From the NCBI GenBank assembly GCA_027924645.1, contig BSBN01000047.1, forward strand, positions 9,052,001 to 9,116,000: DNA of 64,000 bases. The letters run 5' to 3'. The notes under the pieces were generated by a model, which was given only the letters and a program-made list of their open reading frames with translations, made no database searches and was not told the origin of the DNA. Shown piece by piece: positions 24,101-36,181 of this stretch; position 1 is the stretch's first letter, and every line of letters starts with the position of its first letter. The DNA is from Cunninghamia lanceolata. Its lineage: Eukaryota; Streptophyta; Pinopsida; Cupressales; Cupressaceae. Made by a program: the position numbers and the translations under genes.

Positions 24101-25295
24101 TGTTAAGGGAAAATTGGATTCAAATGAATAATCAATATAATAAATATCAAGATACCCAAAACTCAATGAAATAATGAACAAAAGAGATTCAATCAAACAA
24201 TGAACAATACAAATCAAACCTCTTTTAATTCGTAGCTTCCATTGATTGCCTATCACAAATGATCTTGTCTATGAATATGGCCCTCAGAAGGTACACTTCC
24301 TTTCTATGATTCCAAGATGTTCAAATGGGAACGACTATGATAATTTTTCCATGAAGAGGAGCTTCACAACAATGATAGTAGTATCTAGTAACGAGTGTGA
24401 TCATAAGCAATGAAGGAATTGGTGCCAAAGGCACACTGTAATTCCTACATAGTAACAATTCTTAAAGCTTGGATGAATGAAATGGAGGAATAGGGTTCAA
24501 TTTATAGACTTGTGAGAAAAGAAGATCAACGGTATAGAAAGAATGAGAAGATCAACGGTTGAGAAATGTGCGCAAATAAGAAGACATGTGTCTGGCTATA
24601 TTTTGCATGAGAAGAATTAATAGAATAGAAGAATGAGTTAACTGAAGAGATAAATCAATTAAAAGAATAGATCAATCGGTTAAGAGAATAGAACTAGAGA
24701 ATGGAAATTGCATGAGGATGAGAAGATATTTTAACTCAATTAAATTTATAGAATATTCAATTGCATGTACACAAGGATTGAATTATATTTAGAGATAACT
24801 CAATTTTAGAAGAATTGGACAACTTAAATAAATATTTGATTTATTTAAATTTAGAGAAGATATTATTGGAAAAAACAATTAAATAATTGGTATTATTTAA
24901 TTTAGAATGATTTTGGAAGAACTAATTAAATAATTGGTACTATTTAATTTAGAATGATTTTGGAAGAATAAATAAAATATTTGAGTATATTTTATTTTTA
25001 GCGATTGAGAGGATTTAAATAAATTTGATTGATTTATTTAAATTTGGAAGAATGATTTGATTTAATTAAATAATTAAGAATTATTTAATTGTTTGGAAGA
25101 ATTTAATTAAATAAAGGATTTTATTTAATTTTGACTTTAGAAGAGGTAATTAAATATTTTGATATTTAATTAACTTAGAGGAATATGAATCAAATAAATA
25201 AATTTATTTATTTATTTATTGATAGAAGAGTTAGAATGAAATAAATATTAAGAATATTTATTTAGACCGAGTCGTGTCATTTTTAGGCATATACA
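24101..25295 (-). repeat. Element E 3' LTR
   Basis: About 1,195 bp, minus strand TGTATATGCC...CCTTAACA. Very AT-rich; at about 24880-25000 a unit of about 48 bp containing TAATTTAGAATGATTTTGG is repeated in tandem. Left flank is element D's pre-RT frame. Confidence 0.87.
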
Positions 25296-25310
25296 TTTTG
25301 CCCCTCTTTG
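25296..25310 (-). other. Element E polypurine tract
   Basis: Minus strand CAAAGAGGGGCAAAA immediately before the 3' LTR start TGTATATGCC. Supports the minus orientation. Confidence 0.7.
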
Positions 25311-27445
25311 AAGCAATGTGTTTTATCACATTGTTTCAAAGAATAGATTTTTTTATAATGATACATATCTTAGTTTTCCCTTGGTATAGGTTTAACAATG
25401 GTAGGATGCCCCCTCAGGAGATTGGATGGGAAGAAGGCAAAAGGCGGGAAATGGACAATCTCATGAAGAAGACGGTGAAGAAAGTAGGTTAGGTTTGAAG
25501 AAAAACTTAATGATACATGATGCAAGATAGAATGAAAACACACACAAGTAAGTAAGCAAGTATGCACAAATGATACAAGAAAAAATAAGGTATTGCCCCC
25601 GTCTAGCTATAAACTAACGATTAATCGATATTGATATATGATAGTTTTGTCATGGCGGGGAATGATAGATCCCTAGAGCAACATGATAGGATAGTGTCTG
25701 GTTTCAGGAAATGAAACATGTCATGTAAGACATGTGTGTTGGTCTAATTTTAATAATGTGACATCCTATATAAGACAATTGATTGATTATAACTAATCGA
25801 GTTGGTTTATGACTAGACAAGGATCAAGACCACTGATTGAGATTGGATCATTTGACAAGATTGACTTGATTCAATTGGTATGGATTAAGGATGGACTTGC
25901 ATTTGGATCATTACTTAGATTGACAACTAGAACTGTTGATGAGAGATACAATGAAGATAGAAAGTTGGTTGATAGAAGAATGACTCAATAGAAGGAATCA
26001 CAACCTTTTATTTGTATTGATACTCTGCATTTTTGTATCCTCATTACATGGGATATTGGATGCTTTTATGGATGTATAATGGATGCGAATGGTGTTTGAT
26101 TTTGACATCTTGATTGTGCAAGTATTTTGAAATGCTTATTTCATCATTGGGTGATTTTTTTGGTATTTTTTCTTAATGTTGTAAGTTAATACAAGCATCT
26201 AGGTATAATTGAACCGAGATGACTTGAGTACTGCTTACATGGATTTTGATTTAGCAAGTTAATACAAGCATCGAGGTATAATTGAACCGAGATGACCTGA
26301 GTATTTCTTGCATATCAATAGTCAAGGATTGCCCCTGTTCATGTTAGACCTTTGATGTCCTTGATGATCTCTTGCCGATCATGTCTTTAGACAAGGCATC
26401 ACATTACTAAAGTTTAATCCACAAATAACAAACAAAGAAAATAATCATGCCCCCATCATAAGATCTCTATCTTTTGGCATCCTTGAGTAGCATAGAAAGA
26501 CATGATAGAAAAAATCAAGACTCTATATTTTAACCATGTTTCTAATCCACAAAACATTTTTTCATTTAGATGTGTTTGTTTCTTGCCATAATTTGGGTAA
26601 AATCATTTAGAATGCCTTAGGTGTTTTATTTCTTTTCTTTGGATAGGTTAATGTCTTGAGTCAAGATTTTTGCTTGAAAAGAGCAGGTTTTGTTTATGCT
26701 TGCTTGCCTGGTGCGAAGATTCCACAATCCTTATTGGCGAGACAGACCCTAAGGGACTGACCTAGTGCCTCGAGGACTCATTGCTAAATGGCCTTGCCTA
26801 TGTGATGATGCAAAGGCAACGTAGTTTGGGGTAAACCCTAATGGTCTTAAGACCTAGGTGATAGAAAGTGGTGTGGACTCAGATCGATAGAAGGACATGT
26901 GATGGATGGGACAGTGGAGCCTTGGGGGCGCATTTGAGAAATGGCCTTGCCTACGTGACAACACAGAGGTAACGTAGTTCATGGACTTGGACCATGGATA
27001 CTAACAAGAGACATTATGCTAGGCTAACACTATGGATAGGATATGGGATAAAACCTTGGTTGACAAGGCAACAAAGAGATAGAGTATCAAGCCATGATAG
27101 GTTATCGTTAGGTTTTTATTATGGAACATATATGGATCGAATGAGACACGAAGAAGAATGGACACAAGGTGATTAGTTTCCCAAAGATGGAGGAAGCGGT
27201 TTATCATAGGTAACGCATGTTTACTAGGTTTTCACCACTTGATTTTATTTGCACAAAAGCTAGAAAGTATGCATGACACCTGTTTACCAGGTTTTCACCA
27301 TGATACCTATCCAAGGTGCCTGTTTGCCAAGTTTTCACCGAAGCATGATTTTTTTTTGTGCTTTTCTAATTTTTTGATTTTTTTGTATTTTTTCTGATTT
27401 TTTAATTTTTTTGTATTTTTCTTCCCCCCTTACATTGGGATTCTC
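25311..27445 (-). other. Element E 3' untranslated region with repeated blocks
   Basis: 2.1 kb with no coding motif on either strand. It contains three kinds of internal repeat: two copies of a block with TACAAGCATC and ATTGAACCGAGATGAC (about 26190-26310), two copies around AATGGCCTTGCCTA and AACGTAGTT (about 26795-26830 and 26940-26980), and three copies of TGTTTACCAGGTTTTCACC or close variants (about 27227-27340). Confidence 0.75.
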
Positions 27446-28790
27446 CTAGGTATAGAACCAGCGAAGATGCATGCTGTTGATTGGGTCATCGAATAGCTCA
27501 CCCTTTGATGTTGCTAACTGATATGCCCCCAATCCATAAGCAACTATGATCACATAAGGCCCAAGCCAGTTAGGCTTGAACTTGCCTTTCTTTTCCCAAT
27601 CCTGTTGATTGCGAGGATTCTCTTTTAGTACTAAGTCTCCAACTTTAAAGATTCTTGGGTGAACTCTATGGTTATAGCTTCATGACATCATTTGTTGATA
27701 TGCCTTGAGATGATCAAAGGCTTTCTATCTCCTTTCCTCTAGCAACTCTAGTTCTTGCAATCTGGAAACTCTATATTCTTCATCTGATATGAGACCTTTT
27801 AACGAAACCCTGAGAGATGGTAACTCAACCTCAATGGGGAGGAAAGCTTCTAAGCCATAGACTAGGGTGTAAGGGGTAGCACCTGTGGGAGTGTGTATAC
27901 TGGTTCTGTAGGCCCACAGAGTAGGATTGAGTTGGATGTGCCAATCATGGCCAGCATCATTGACTGTCTTCTTGAGGAGTCTCAAGATGGTCTTGCTAGA
28001 TGCTTCAGCTTGACCATTGCCTTGGGAGTAATAAGGTGTGGAGAAACGGTGTTGGATTTTGAATCGGTCACAGAGTTCTTGGACATCCTAGTTTTTGGAG
28101 GGTCTTCTGTTATCCATGATAATAGATGAGCGAATTTCGTATCTGCAGATGAGGTAATTTAGGATGAATGAGGAAATTTATTTACCTGTGATAGTGGTGA
28201 GGGGAATGGCTTCAATCCACTTGGTAAAGTATTCCGTGGCAGTTATTATGAATTTGTGGTCGTTGGATGAGTGTGGATGGATCTTTCCCACAAGGTCAAG
28301 TCCCCATTGGTAAAAGGGCCAAGGTGTCGTTAAAGGTCTCAACTCTTGAGCTAGTGCATGTATCAGGTTCCCATGTATTTGGCACTACTTGCACTTCTTC
28401 ACAAACTAATATGAATCTGTTTCCATGTTCAGCGAGTAATAACCCAAACACGTGAGTTTCTTAGCTAAGGAAGGACCGCTACAGTGCGTTCCACAGATCC
28501 CTTCATGTACGTCTTGTAAGGTAGTTTGGGATTCTTCTTGTTCTAAACAACAAAGTAAGGTACCATCTAGACCATGTCGGTATAGGGTGTCGGCAATAAT
28601 GGTATAGCAAGAGGTTTGGCATATAAAGGTTCGTCGTTGGTTTAAAGATAAGTCAGGTGGGAGGGTATTGTCCTTGAGGTAAGTGTAAACCTTACTGTAC
28701 CAAGGTGAATCAGATCCAACTAATAGGCATATGGAATGGGTTTCAAGAAGATCATAAGTTAGTTGCTGAATTGATTCCACTAAGAACTCA
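27446..28790 (-). pseudogene. Element E integrase
   Basis: In minus-strand order: a zinc-finger region (HEGICGTHCSG, then CKWCQIHGN), first catalytic Asp in QWGLDLVGKI, second in IIMDNRRPSKN, the Glu in GNGQAEASSKT, then the C-terminal WAYRTSIHTPTGATPY and VYGLEAFLPIEVELPS, and a basic end (KFKPNWLGPYVI) stopping at TAG 27446-27448. Stops at 28406-28408, near 28092, 27725-27727 and 27683 make it inactive. There is no chromodomain, as expected for the Tat lineage. Confidence 0.88.
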
Positions 28791-28813
28791 TACCGTGACT
28801 CATTCTCTGGTAT

Positions 28814-29449
28814 TTAGAGAAGAGGGGCAATGGTTGCCATGGCATCTGTTGCTTTGTTCTCAATGCGAGGTATCAACTCAAAAGAGATGATCACAAAGTA
28901 TTCTTTAAAGTCCTCAACCATTCCCTTGTAAGGGACAGGCTTCTCATCTTTGGTTTGGTAATTGTCATTGACCTGATTGATTACTATTTGAGAATCACCA
29001 TAGATATGTAGCTCTTTGATTTTCCATTTTGTTGTCATCTTGAGGCCAATGACCAAGGCTTCATATTCTGCTATGTTGTTGGTGCATGGGAATGACAGAT
29101 GATAGGACTTCGGTATGGTGTTTCCACGAGGAGTTACAAACAAGATTCCTACCCCCGATCCATGGTTTGTGTAGGACCCATCAAAGTAAAGTGTCCAGGA
29201 ATGTGTTGATATATTGAATAAGGATTCATCTGGAAACTCAAATTGCATTAGTGTGGTGTCTTGTAGTGGTGCATCCACTAACTGATCAGTAATGACTTGT
29301 GCCTTGATAGCTTTTCTATCTACATACTCAATGTTGTATTCACTTAGGAGCATTACCCATTTGGCTAGGCGACTTGTAAGAGCTGCTTTGCTTAGTAGAC
29401 ACTTTAGTGGATCTATTTTTGTAATAAGTTTGATTGGATGTGCTAGCAT
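28814..29449 (-). pseudogene. Element E second RNase H (plant/archaeal type)
   Basis: Minus-strand frame of about 210 codons: the end of the Gypsy RNase H region (YNIEYVDRKAIKAQVITDQL), then WTLYFDGSYTNHGSGVGIL, NNIAEYEALVIGLK, LHIYGDSQIVINQV and ENKATDAMATIA. The D-E-D pattern in DGS, AEYEAL and GDSQ is that of the extra RNase H that Tat elements acquired. The frame is open but preceded and followed by stops. Confidence 0.88.
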
Positions 29450-29820
29450 ATAATGTTAGAGTTTTTGGGAAGTAAAAACTACTACAAGACATGATCTTTC
29501 TATCTAAGAGTATTGCAATTCATAGCCCACCAATGTGCGACTAGTGTAGTAGATGACTCTTTCTTTATTTTCATAATCTTGTTGTGCTAGAAGAGCCCCA
29601 AGAGTTGTAGGTGTAGCAGATATGTAAAGTATCAATGGATTCCCTTGGATAGGAGTCATGAGAATAGGTGGATTCATAAGATACTCTTTCAGTTTGTTGA
29701 CTACTTCTTTGCATTTCTCATCCCACCTAAATGGAATGTTCTTGTGCAGGAGATGACTGAATGGTTGACACTTGTCTACCAGTTGTGATATGAATCTACA
29801 GATTGCTTGTAGCTTGCCCT
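29450..29820 (-). pseudogene. Element E Gypsy-type RNase H
   Basis: Reading through stops gives FRWDEKCKEVVNKLKEYLM, NPPIL, PLILYISATPTTLGALLA and ERVIYYTSRTL, the standard Gypsy RNase H that follows RT. The usual catalytic Asp of (T/S)DAS appears as S in ISATP, as is common in the Tat lineage where this copy is degenerate and the second RNase H takes over. Confidence 0.75.
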
Positions 29821-30630
29821 ACAGAGATCTTAGTTGAGTAAGAGTCTTGGGTGGTGGCATGTCCATAATAGCCTTGACTTTGGCGGGGTCCACCTCTATT
29901 CCATTTGTTGATACAATAAAGCCTAGGAGCTTGCCTGAGGTGACTCCAAACACACATTTCTTTGGGTTCAACCTGACCTTGAATTGCTCTAATCTCTGAA
30001 AGACTTTCTCTAACACATCTAGGTGTGATTCTCTTGTGATTGACTTTGCTAGGATATCATCAACATAGTCTTCCATTGTGACATGCATCATATCATGAAA
30101 TATGGTGGTCTTAGCACATTGATATGTGGCTCCTGCATTCTTTAGCCCAAATGACATGATGTTCCAACAAAAAATGCCCCATGGACAAAGAAAAGATGTT
30201 TTATGCTAGTCTTCTGGTGCTATTTTGATCTGATTGTATCTTGAGAAGCCATCCATGAGCAATAACATGGTATGCCCTGTTGTCAAGTTGACTATGATAT
30301 TTATATTTGGCAACAGAAAATCATCCTTGCAGCAAGCTTTGTTTAGATCTCTGAAATCATTGCATAGTCTAACTTGGTGATCAGGTTTGGACACTGGTAC
30401 TATGTTGGAGACCCATTCTGGATAATCTATAGCTTTGATAAACCCTACATCCAGTAGTTTCTTGAGTTCTTCTTTTACAAGCAGTGCTATGTGTGGGTGC
30501 ATCTTTCTAAGCTTCTGTTTCGCTAGTTTCACTCTTGGATCTAATGGAAGATGATGTAGAATCAGGTCTGGATCTGACCCTGGCATCTCTACGTATGACC
30601 AAGAAAAATTGACTTTCTTTCTCTTAAAGA
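29819..30630 (-). pseudogene. Element E reverse transcriptase
   Basis: Two frame segments: SYVEMPGSDPDLILHHLPLD, EWVSNIVPVSKPDHQVRLC, DFRDLNKACCKDDFLLPNI and MDGFSRYNQIKIAPED, then MSFGLKNAGATYQ, the catalytic YVDD in MEDYVDDILAKS and LNPKKCVFGVTSGKLLGFIV. This is a complete RT domain; stops at 30206-30208 and 29819-29821 inactivate it. YVDD with KNAGATYQ points to Tat rather than chromovirus. Confidence 0.92.
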
Positions 30631-31069
30631 ATGGTATAAATTTAATCTTCTCTGGTGGGGTTAGAGATTTAGCAAAGTGAATGATCTTAGGCTATTCCTC
30701 TGTTCCAATGTTAACAGGTTCTGTCAGTTCCACTACAATTTGAGACTTCTCCTAGTACATGTCATTAGGGAGAGTGTCAAGCCTTCCATCGTCAGGTGCC
30801 ACAGTTGGGTTTTCACCTTCAGATGCATCCTTTCTTTTTACTATTTTGGGATCTGAGACTGTTGCGGAGCAGTTTTCACTGTTAGATCCAGTTTTTATTT
30901 TGATATTTTTGTGACTGGAAGGCTTGGCACCCTCTCTGAAATAAGCCACAGTATTAAGTTCAATAGAGAAGCTAGCTTTATGATCTCCTTTAGGTAGGTC
31001 ATCCTTAAGTTCCATGTAGTCAATATAGTCATCATTGTTTTGTAACATATCTAGTTGTGGGGTTCCCTG
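30631..31069 (-). pseudogene. Element E linker between protease and RT
   Basis: Continuous with RT in the minus strand apart from two TAG stops (30752-30754 and near 30693). Contains PQLDMLQNNDDYIDYMEL and, after the first stop, EPVNIGTEE and FAKSLTPPEKIKF, a pattern seen ahead of RT in Tat polyproteins. Its left-hand partner lies beyond element T at 38740. No enzyme motif. Confidence 0.7.
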
Positions 31070-33646
31070 TGTAGGAGTCCAGGACAACACTGAGAGGGGG
31101 GCTGAATCAGTGTTGTGTAAATTTTCAAACCTTTTTGCAAACTTTAACTTTCAAGACACACAAAGACAAAGATATCATTGATTTGTCAAACACATAAGCA
31201 CATGACAGAGAATGAAGAAAGAGAACAAAACCTCTTAAGTAAAGTATTAACATACACACATATAGATAAAAGCAATATGAGACATAACACAAATTTGCAC
31301 GAGTGGAAAACCCTCCCGGGGTAGAAAAACCACTCCAAAACTGCCTCACTGGCTTAACTTTAAAAACTTCTTACAAAGCCTCACTGGCTAAATATTATGT
31401 CTCACTGACAATTGAGAGGTCTCACTAACCTACAAGCCTCACTGGCATACTGTACCTCACTGGCAACAATGTTTAGAAGCACCAGCTTCAAGGAGCACCA
31501 ACCCCTAATACAAAACAAGCTGAAAAAAAGAATTTAGAGGGTTTCTCTGTTTCAATACAAAACATTTCTTCTCTCTCATGTGTCTGTCAAATGGCCATTC
31601 TTTCCATCAACCCAAATCATAAACTTAGATATTCAAAATCAATCATGTATCCTGATCCACTCAACAACACTGCATCTCTTGTATGTTTCATCTCTGTCTA
31701 TTTATAAAGTTGCATCAATGCACCTCTTGTAATTTCTTTTCAAAGAAAAATAACCCTTCATATTCTTAGATCTGAAAGAAAAAGATTTATCCTTTCATGT
31801 TTGAGACCTTTCAATTTCCTTTTCTTCAACTCCTTTGCAAGAAATCCTGAACCAAACAAATTACATCTCTGCAAAAAGAAATTTCCTTTGTCTTCCTCAA
31901 AATATTCTTTGACAATCTCCAAATCTTCCATATTCCAAAAAACATATCTCTGCAAATATTGTCAATCATTTTTCTCAAACAAATCATCTGTATTAATAAA
32001 AAAAAATAATCTTCATTTGCTCATTTGCATGTCCTTTCACCTGCAAAGAAAAAAATAGTCTATTACTTTTCTCCAATCAAATCATCTCATATTTCTTTTT
32101 CCAAGATCTCATAAAAATTGTCTCCAAAAATCATTTTATTCTTCAAATATCTTCTCAAAAATATAATCACTCTGTAAATATTTTGGTTTTCTTTCCATGA
32201 GATAATCCTTCATTTGATATGAGGAAAGAAAAAAAAACTTCCAAACATATTCCTTAAAAAAAATGAATCTCCTTCATATTATTTGCTTTTATAGAAAGAT
32301 GCCTTTTTTTTATTATTATTTAAAAGCAAAAAATATCTTCATAAAAAAAATGACTCCAAAAGCGTTTGACTTTCCTATTCGAGCAACTAATGTTGCTATA
32401 AAAGCATTCAATGCTTTATAAGAAACTTTCTAACTTTACAAGCAAAACAAATACATTTTGCCCTTAATACTTAATATGCTCCTCATTCCATGTATTATAA
32501 AGTATGCTTTTCTTAACAAAAAATCCAATGCAATCTCCATATGATGACATAATGGTCTTTGTTAATTGAGTTCTTCAAATATTTCGATGACTTTTGTTTT
32601 TAAAGCATGCACCACCTTTATGAAAAATTGGGCTCCCTCTTGGCATATATACTATGCTCACTAACATTCGATGGCTTTTGAAAACTAACAAAAAACTTTA
32701 TAACCTCGAGCTCCCCAAAAATGCTTTTCATAAAATAGATGTGGTTATCACTTACCACCCAAGTGCTTACCCTTAAATGAAAGTGACAGATCCCATCGGT
32801 CTTCCTTGAGATAGGGGGTCGGTTCCCCATGATGAGAAGCCCCTTAAAGTTGCCACTTAAGTGGCTTTTGACCTGTTCAGAAGGTCAATTTAAAATTAAA
32901 ACAAAAAGAACACTTCAAGTGTGAAGAGCAACCAAGGGAATAGAATATGTGATAATATATGAAGAGAAAAGAATATCCATATTGAGGTAATTCTCAAGAC
33001 ATTTTAAAACCCAAAGATTGATGTAAAACACAACTCTGTCACCATGAAATTACTCTGACTAGAATAACAACTCTTTCTTTGAACACCTTGCTTCTTCTGT
33101 CGTTAAGATATCCTGAAACAATATTTGCAATCTTATTGAATAGTATGACAAGATATCACCAAGCAACAACTCAAACCATGGGAAAACAACTCAACATCTT
33201 GTGTGAAGAAATGATCGAACATAACAAACCAGATATGAAGTATTACACCAATAATTATCATGAACATCATTCTGATCAAGGTACACCGTGATGGCCTTTC
33301 AACTCTTCTCAACAATGATCTTATAAAAATCATATAGATAGTCTTGATGATGAAGAGTTAAATGAAGCTTTCTTGACATCTTTGATATTCCCAAATATCT
33401 CTAATCTGATCCTCTTATTCCAAAGCACCAATGTGAGTATCATGAAGATATCCTGATCAAATGGAAGCATCATGAAACAACAACTTCAACAACATTACCT
33501 GACTAACTCCACATCTTTGTGAACTGACCAAGCAATGAACAACTATCTCCTCCTGATGTCCTGCAACAACTTACATGATGCCCTGTAACAACTTACATCA
33601 TCATACTGACCACAATTTTGACATCAATGACAACCTATCACCATCA
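31070..33646 (-). repeat. Element T 3' LTR
   Basis: Plus-strand ends TGTAGGAGTCCAGG and CACCATCA; 2,577 bp, highly similar throughout to 36182-38739 with scattered substitutions and small indels. A TATAAATA box (minus, 31699-31706) and the U5 inverted motif (31302-31334) are present. Confidence 0.93.
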
Positions 33647-33660
33647 ATCTCCCCCTTTGT
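33647..33660 (-). other. Element T polypurine tract
   Basis: Minus strand ACAAAGGGGGAGAT next to the 3' LTR. Two more CCCCCT blocks (33699-33708 and 33741-33750) lie within 100 bases further inside. The tract and its surroundings are identical to those of element K over 28 bases. Confidence 0.88.
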
Positions 33661-34797
33661 CATTGATGGCAAAACAATCTGATTGCAATTTTTCTTTCTC
33701 CCCCTTTTTGACATCTGATGACAAAGACTAAAAAAAATTTCTCCCCCTATGAAAATAACTCCAATGAAAGATGTTAAAGCTTGATCATAATATTTACAAA
33801 CACATTGCATTATGAGGGCTTTGAAGACATAAAATCCTATTATCATGTTATCTTCAACCAAAAATTTAGAACCACTTACCAAAAACTTTGATACCACTTG
33901 TCTTTCAGAGAATTGAAGGCATAGAATGCAATTTTGCTAAACTTATCATTTGAAGTACAATCAACAACAATTTTTAACCAACATGACAAATCTCCAATGA
34001 ATCTATTTGCTTCCACTGTGATAAACTTCACAAACAAATCACTGCTCATAAATATTTCTGGAAAACATCTCTGGTAAACACTAACAAGAATAATCAACAT
34101 AACTCAATTCAACTCAGCACTGATCCACTTATCCACTTCCTGAATTAGTCCTGAAGCAACATATCAACCTAAAGTATACCATCCTACTATTCCTGCACAT
34201 CTCTTGTCAAATCTGATATGTACATAACCACATCTGAAACTTATTTCAATCTTCAATCAACAGACACATGATAACATCTGAAGAGAACTTCTTGAGAATA
34301 CCCAAGATCCATTATACAAATCAGCCTATCAAGATTGCACAACCTTCACCATCAAGCTTTTCCTAAAACAACACTTTGCAAAACCAATTGCAGAGAAAAG
34401 TGTTATGAAATGACTTCTTTCATTTAGCCAACAAAGACAAATATCTGATAAGAGCTCTTTGAAACAACTAAAGCTCTTTGCCATGATAACCAATACTTTT
34501 TAATAACAAGATCCCATTGGACTGCAACATCATAACAACTCAACCATTTGTCAGTAACAACATGCTATGAACAAAATATGAATAGGATCATGTCACAACA
34601 TCATCAAATTCTTTGTGTAGAGAACTTTTGAACTCTTTATATGCATTATGAACCACTAAACATGTCACTGACATACACAACATCAGAAATTAACATTATC
34701 AGGCAATCATGATAGACAAGATCAATTGATCTCCTCCTGTAACTTCTTGTGGATAAAAGATAGAACAAGAACAACTCCCCCTCAATCATGCTATCTG
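33661..34797 (-). other. Element T interior downstream of gag, non-coding
   Basis: 1.1 kb between the gag stop and the polypurine tract. Stops are frequent in all frames and no pol motif is visible. This is where protease, integrase and RT would be in an autonomous Copia element. Probably what remains after internal deletion. Confidence 0.75.
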
Positions 34798-36111
34798 TTA
34801 TGCAACTGATGATGTAACTTGTGTTGGATGCACAAGTTTGGGATTTACCTTCTCATGACTCTTTTTTTTCTTCCACACTTTTACAGGTGCTTTCTTTCTC
34901 CAAACCTTTTCTCCCTCTTTCCATTTCAACTTTTTCAAATCAGGTGGAGCTTTCCTGCAACTATGAGCTTTATGACCAAGAGAGTTGCAATTATAACAAA
35001 CTATATTACAATCATAATCAAATGACTGATAGTACCTTTGAGAACTCATCTTATACTTCCATGCAGAATCATACCTTTTACAATTTCTTTGTATATGTCC
35101 AATATTTTTGCACTTGTAACAAATAATGTCAGTATTCCTTCTGTAAACAATTGCTTTGTGTCCAAAATGATTACAAGTATAACAATATCCATTAAATGAA
35201 TAATTGTACCTGTACATATATGCTTGTCTTGCAGGAGCAATTCTTCTTCTTTGATTGTTCACTTTTCTTTCAGGAGTAGCAGGCTGATCAATTTTTCTTC
35301 TAGGAGTTTCTCTGACTTTGGAACACTCTCCTTCTTCATATCCAAGTCTAGTAGTGTCTCCATATAGTTTTTGCTTTCCCAACATCTCATATAACTTGGT
35401 GGTGCTCTTTTCAAACTCATTATTTCTCTTTGACGGAACTTTGAGACTTTCAATATTTTTTCTCAAGGTAATAATTTCAGCTTCAAGTTTTATGCATTCA
35501 AAAGATTTTACTTCATTTTCAGACTTAGCAAAATCTATCATTCTCTTGGCCTCTTCAATCTCAATCTTTAGGCTTGTAATTAATTTTTTTGAATCATCAA
35601 TTTGTGTTTTTAAACTCACAGTTTGACTTCTTGCCTCTTCAAGTTCACTTCTTGCCTCTTCAAGTTCAGAGAGTGCTTTGTCTTTGAGGTCTTTTTCTTG
35701 GTGTAGCTGCAATTGTAATTTCTGGTTCTCCTTTTTATATTTCTTGAGTTCACTTAGAGCACATATGAGCTCTCCTTCTATATCAACTTCAAACTCTTGT
35801 TCATCATCACTTATAATGTGATCTTCTTCTTCTAAAACAGGGTGGACTTCAACTCCTTCATGTGAATGTCTTCTATCATTGTCACTTTTCTCACATACCA
35901 AGCTGACCTCTTCTTCATCATTATTGAGGTCTTTCTTTTTGTCAAGACTCTTAACAGTAGAACCAATCCTTTTATTACATTTTGTATCTACATTCAGTAA
36001 TGGATCAAGGAACAACTCATTACAAGACTTAACTGAGGCTTGTTTAACAATCTTTTGATCATCATCTTTCTTTTCTCTATTTGAGACCTTATTTCTATTC
36101 TTCTTACCCAT
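34798..36111 (-). CDS. Element T partial Gag with coiled coil and three zinc knuckles
   Basis: An open frame of 437 codons starting about 56 bases after the primer site. Residues 1-105 are Lys-rich then acidic; about 110-225 form a long heptad-like coiled coil with a small in-frame duplication (SELEEAR twice, 148-161); 230-262 contain FEKSTTKLYEMLGKQK and LGYEEGE, typical of SIRE/Maximus Gag; three nucleocapsid knuckles lie at 310-323 (CX2CX4HX4Y, last Cys lost), 331-344 and 372-385 (both CX2CX4HX4C); the tail is very basic. The N-terminal capsid-like (UBN2) half of Gag is absent. It could bind RNA and self-associate; any such role is inferred. The frame being open while neighbours are full of stops is notable. 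Confidence 0.85.
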   Translation of the reverse strand: MGKKNRNKVSNREKKDDDQKIVKQASVKSCNELFLDPLLNVDTKCNKRIGSTVKSLDKKKDLNNDEEEVSLVCEKSDNDRRHSHEGVEVHPVLEEEDHIISDDEQEFEVDIEGELICALSELKKYKKENQKLQLQLHQEKDLKDKALSELEEARSELEEARSQTVSLKTQIDDSKKLITSLKIEIEEAKRMIDFAKSENEVKSFECIKLEAEIITLRKNIESLKVPSKRNNEFEKSTTKLYEMLGKQKLYGDTTRLGYEEGECSKVRETPRRKIDQPATPERKVNNQRRRIAPARQAYMYRYNYSFNGYCYTCNHFGHKAIVYRRNTDIICYKCKNIGHIQRNCKRYDSAWKYKMSSQRYYQSFDYDCNIVCYNCNSLGHKAHSCRKAPPDLKKLKWKEGEKVWRKKAPVKVWKKKKSHEKVNPKLVHPTQVTSSVA

Positions 36112-36166
36112 TTTACTCCACTACCAGGACCTACCTGAGCCTATTAGACTTCAAAAAGGGAACCTA

Positions 36167-36179
36167 GGCTCTGATACCA
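36167..36179 (-). other. Element T primer-binding site
   Basis: Minus strand TGGTATCAGAGCC, initiator-Met tRNA type, two bases from the LTR start at 36182. Confidence 0.9.
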
Positions 36180-36181
36180 AT

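Noticed and set aside
23959..24256. Small frames across the D/E junction
   Set aside because: They join gag-pol remnants of D with LTR sequence of E and are not genes.
27893..28130. 78-codon plus-strand frame
   Set aside because: Shadow of the integrase of element E, whose catalytic motifs are on the minus strand.
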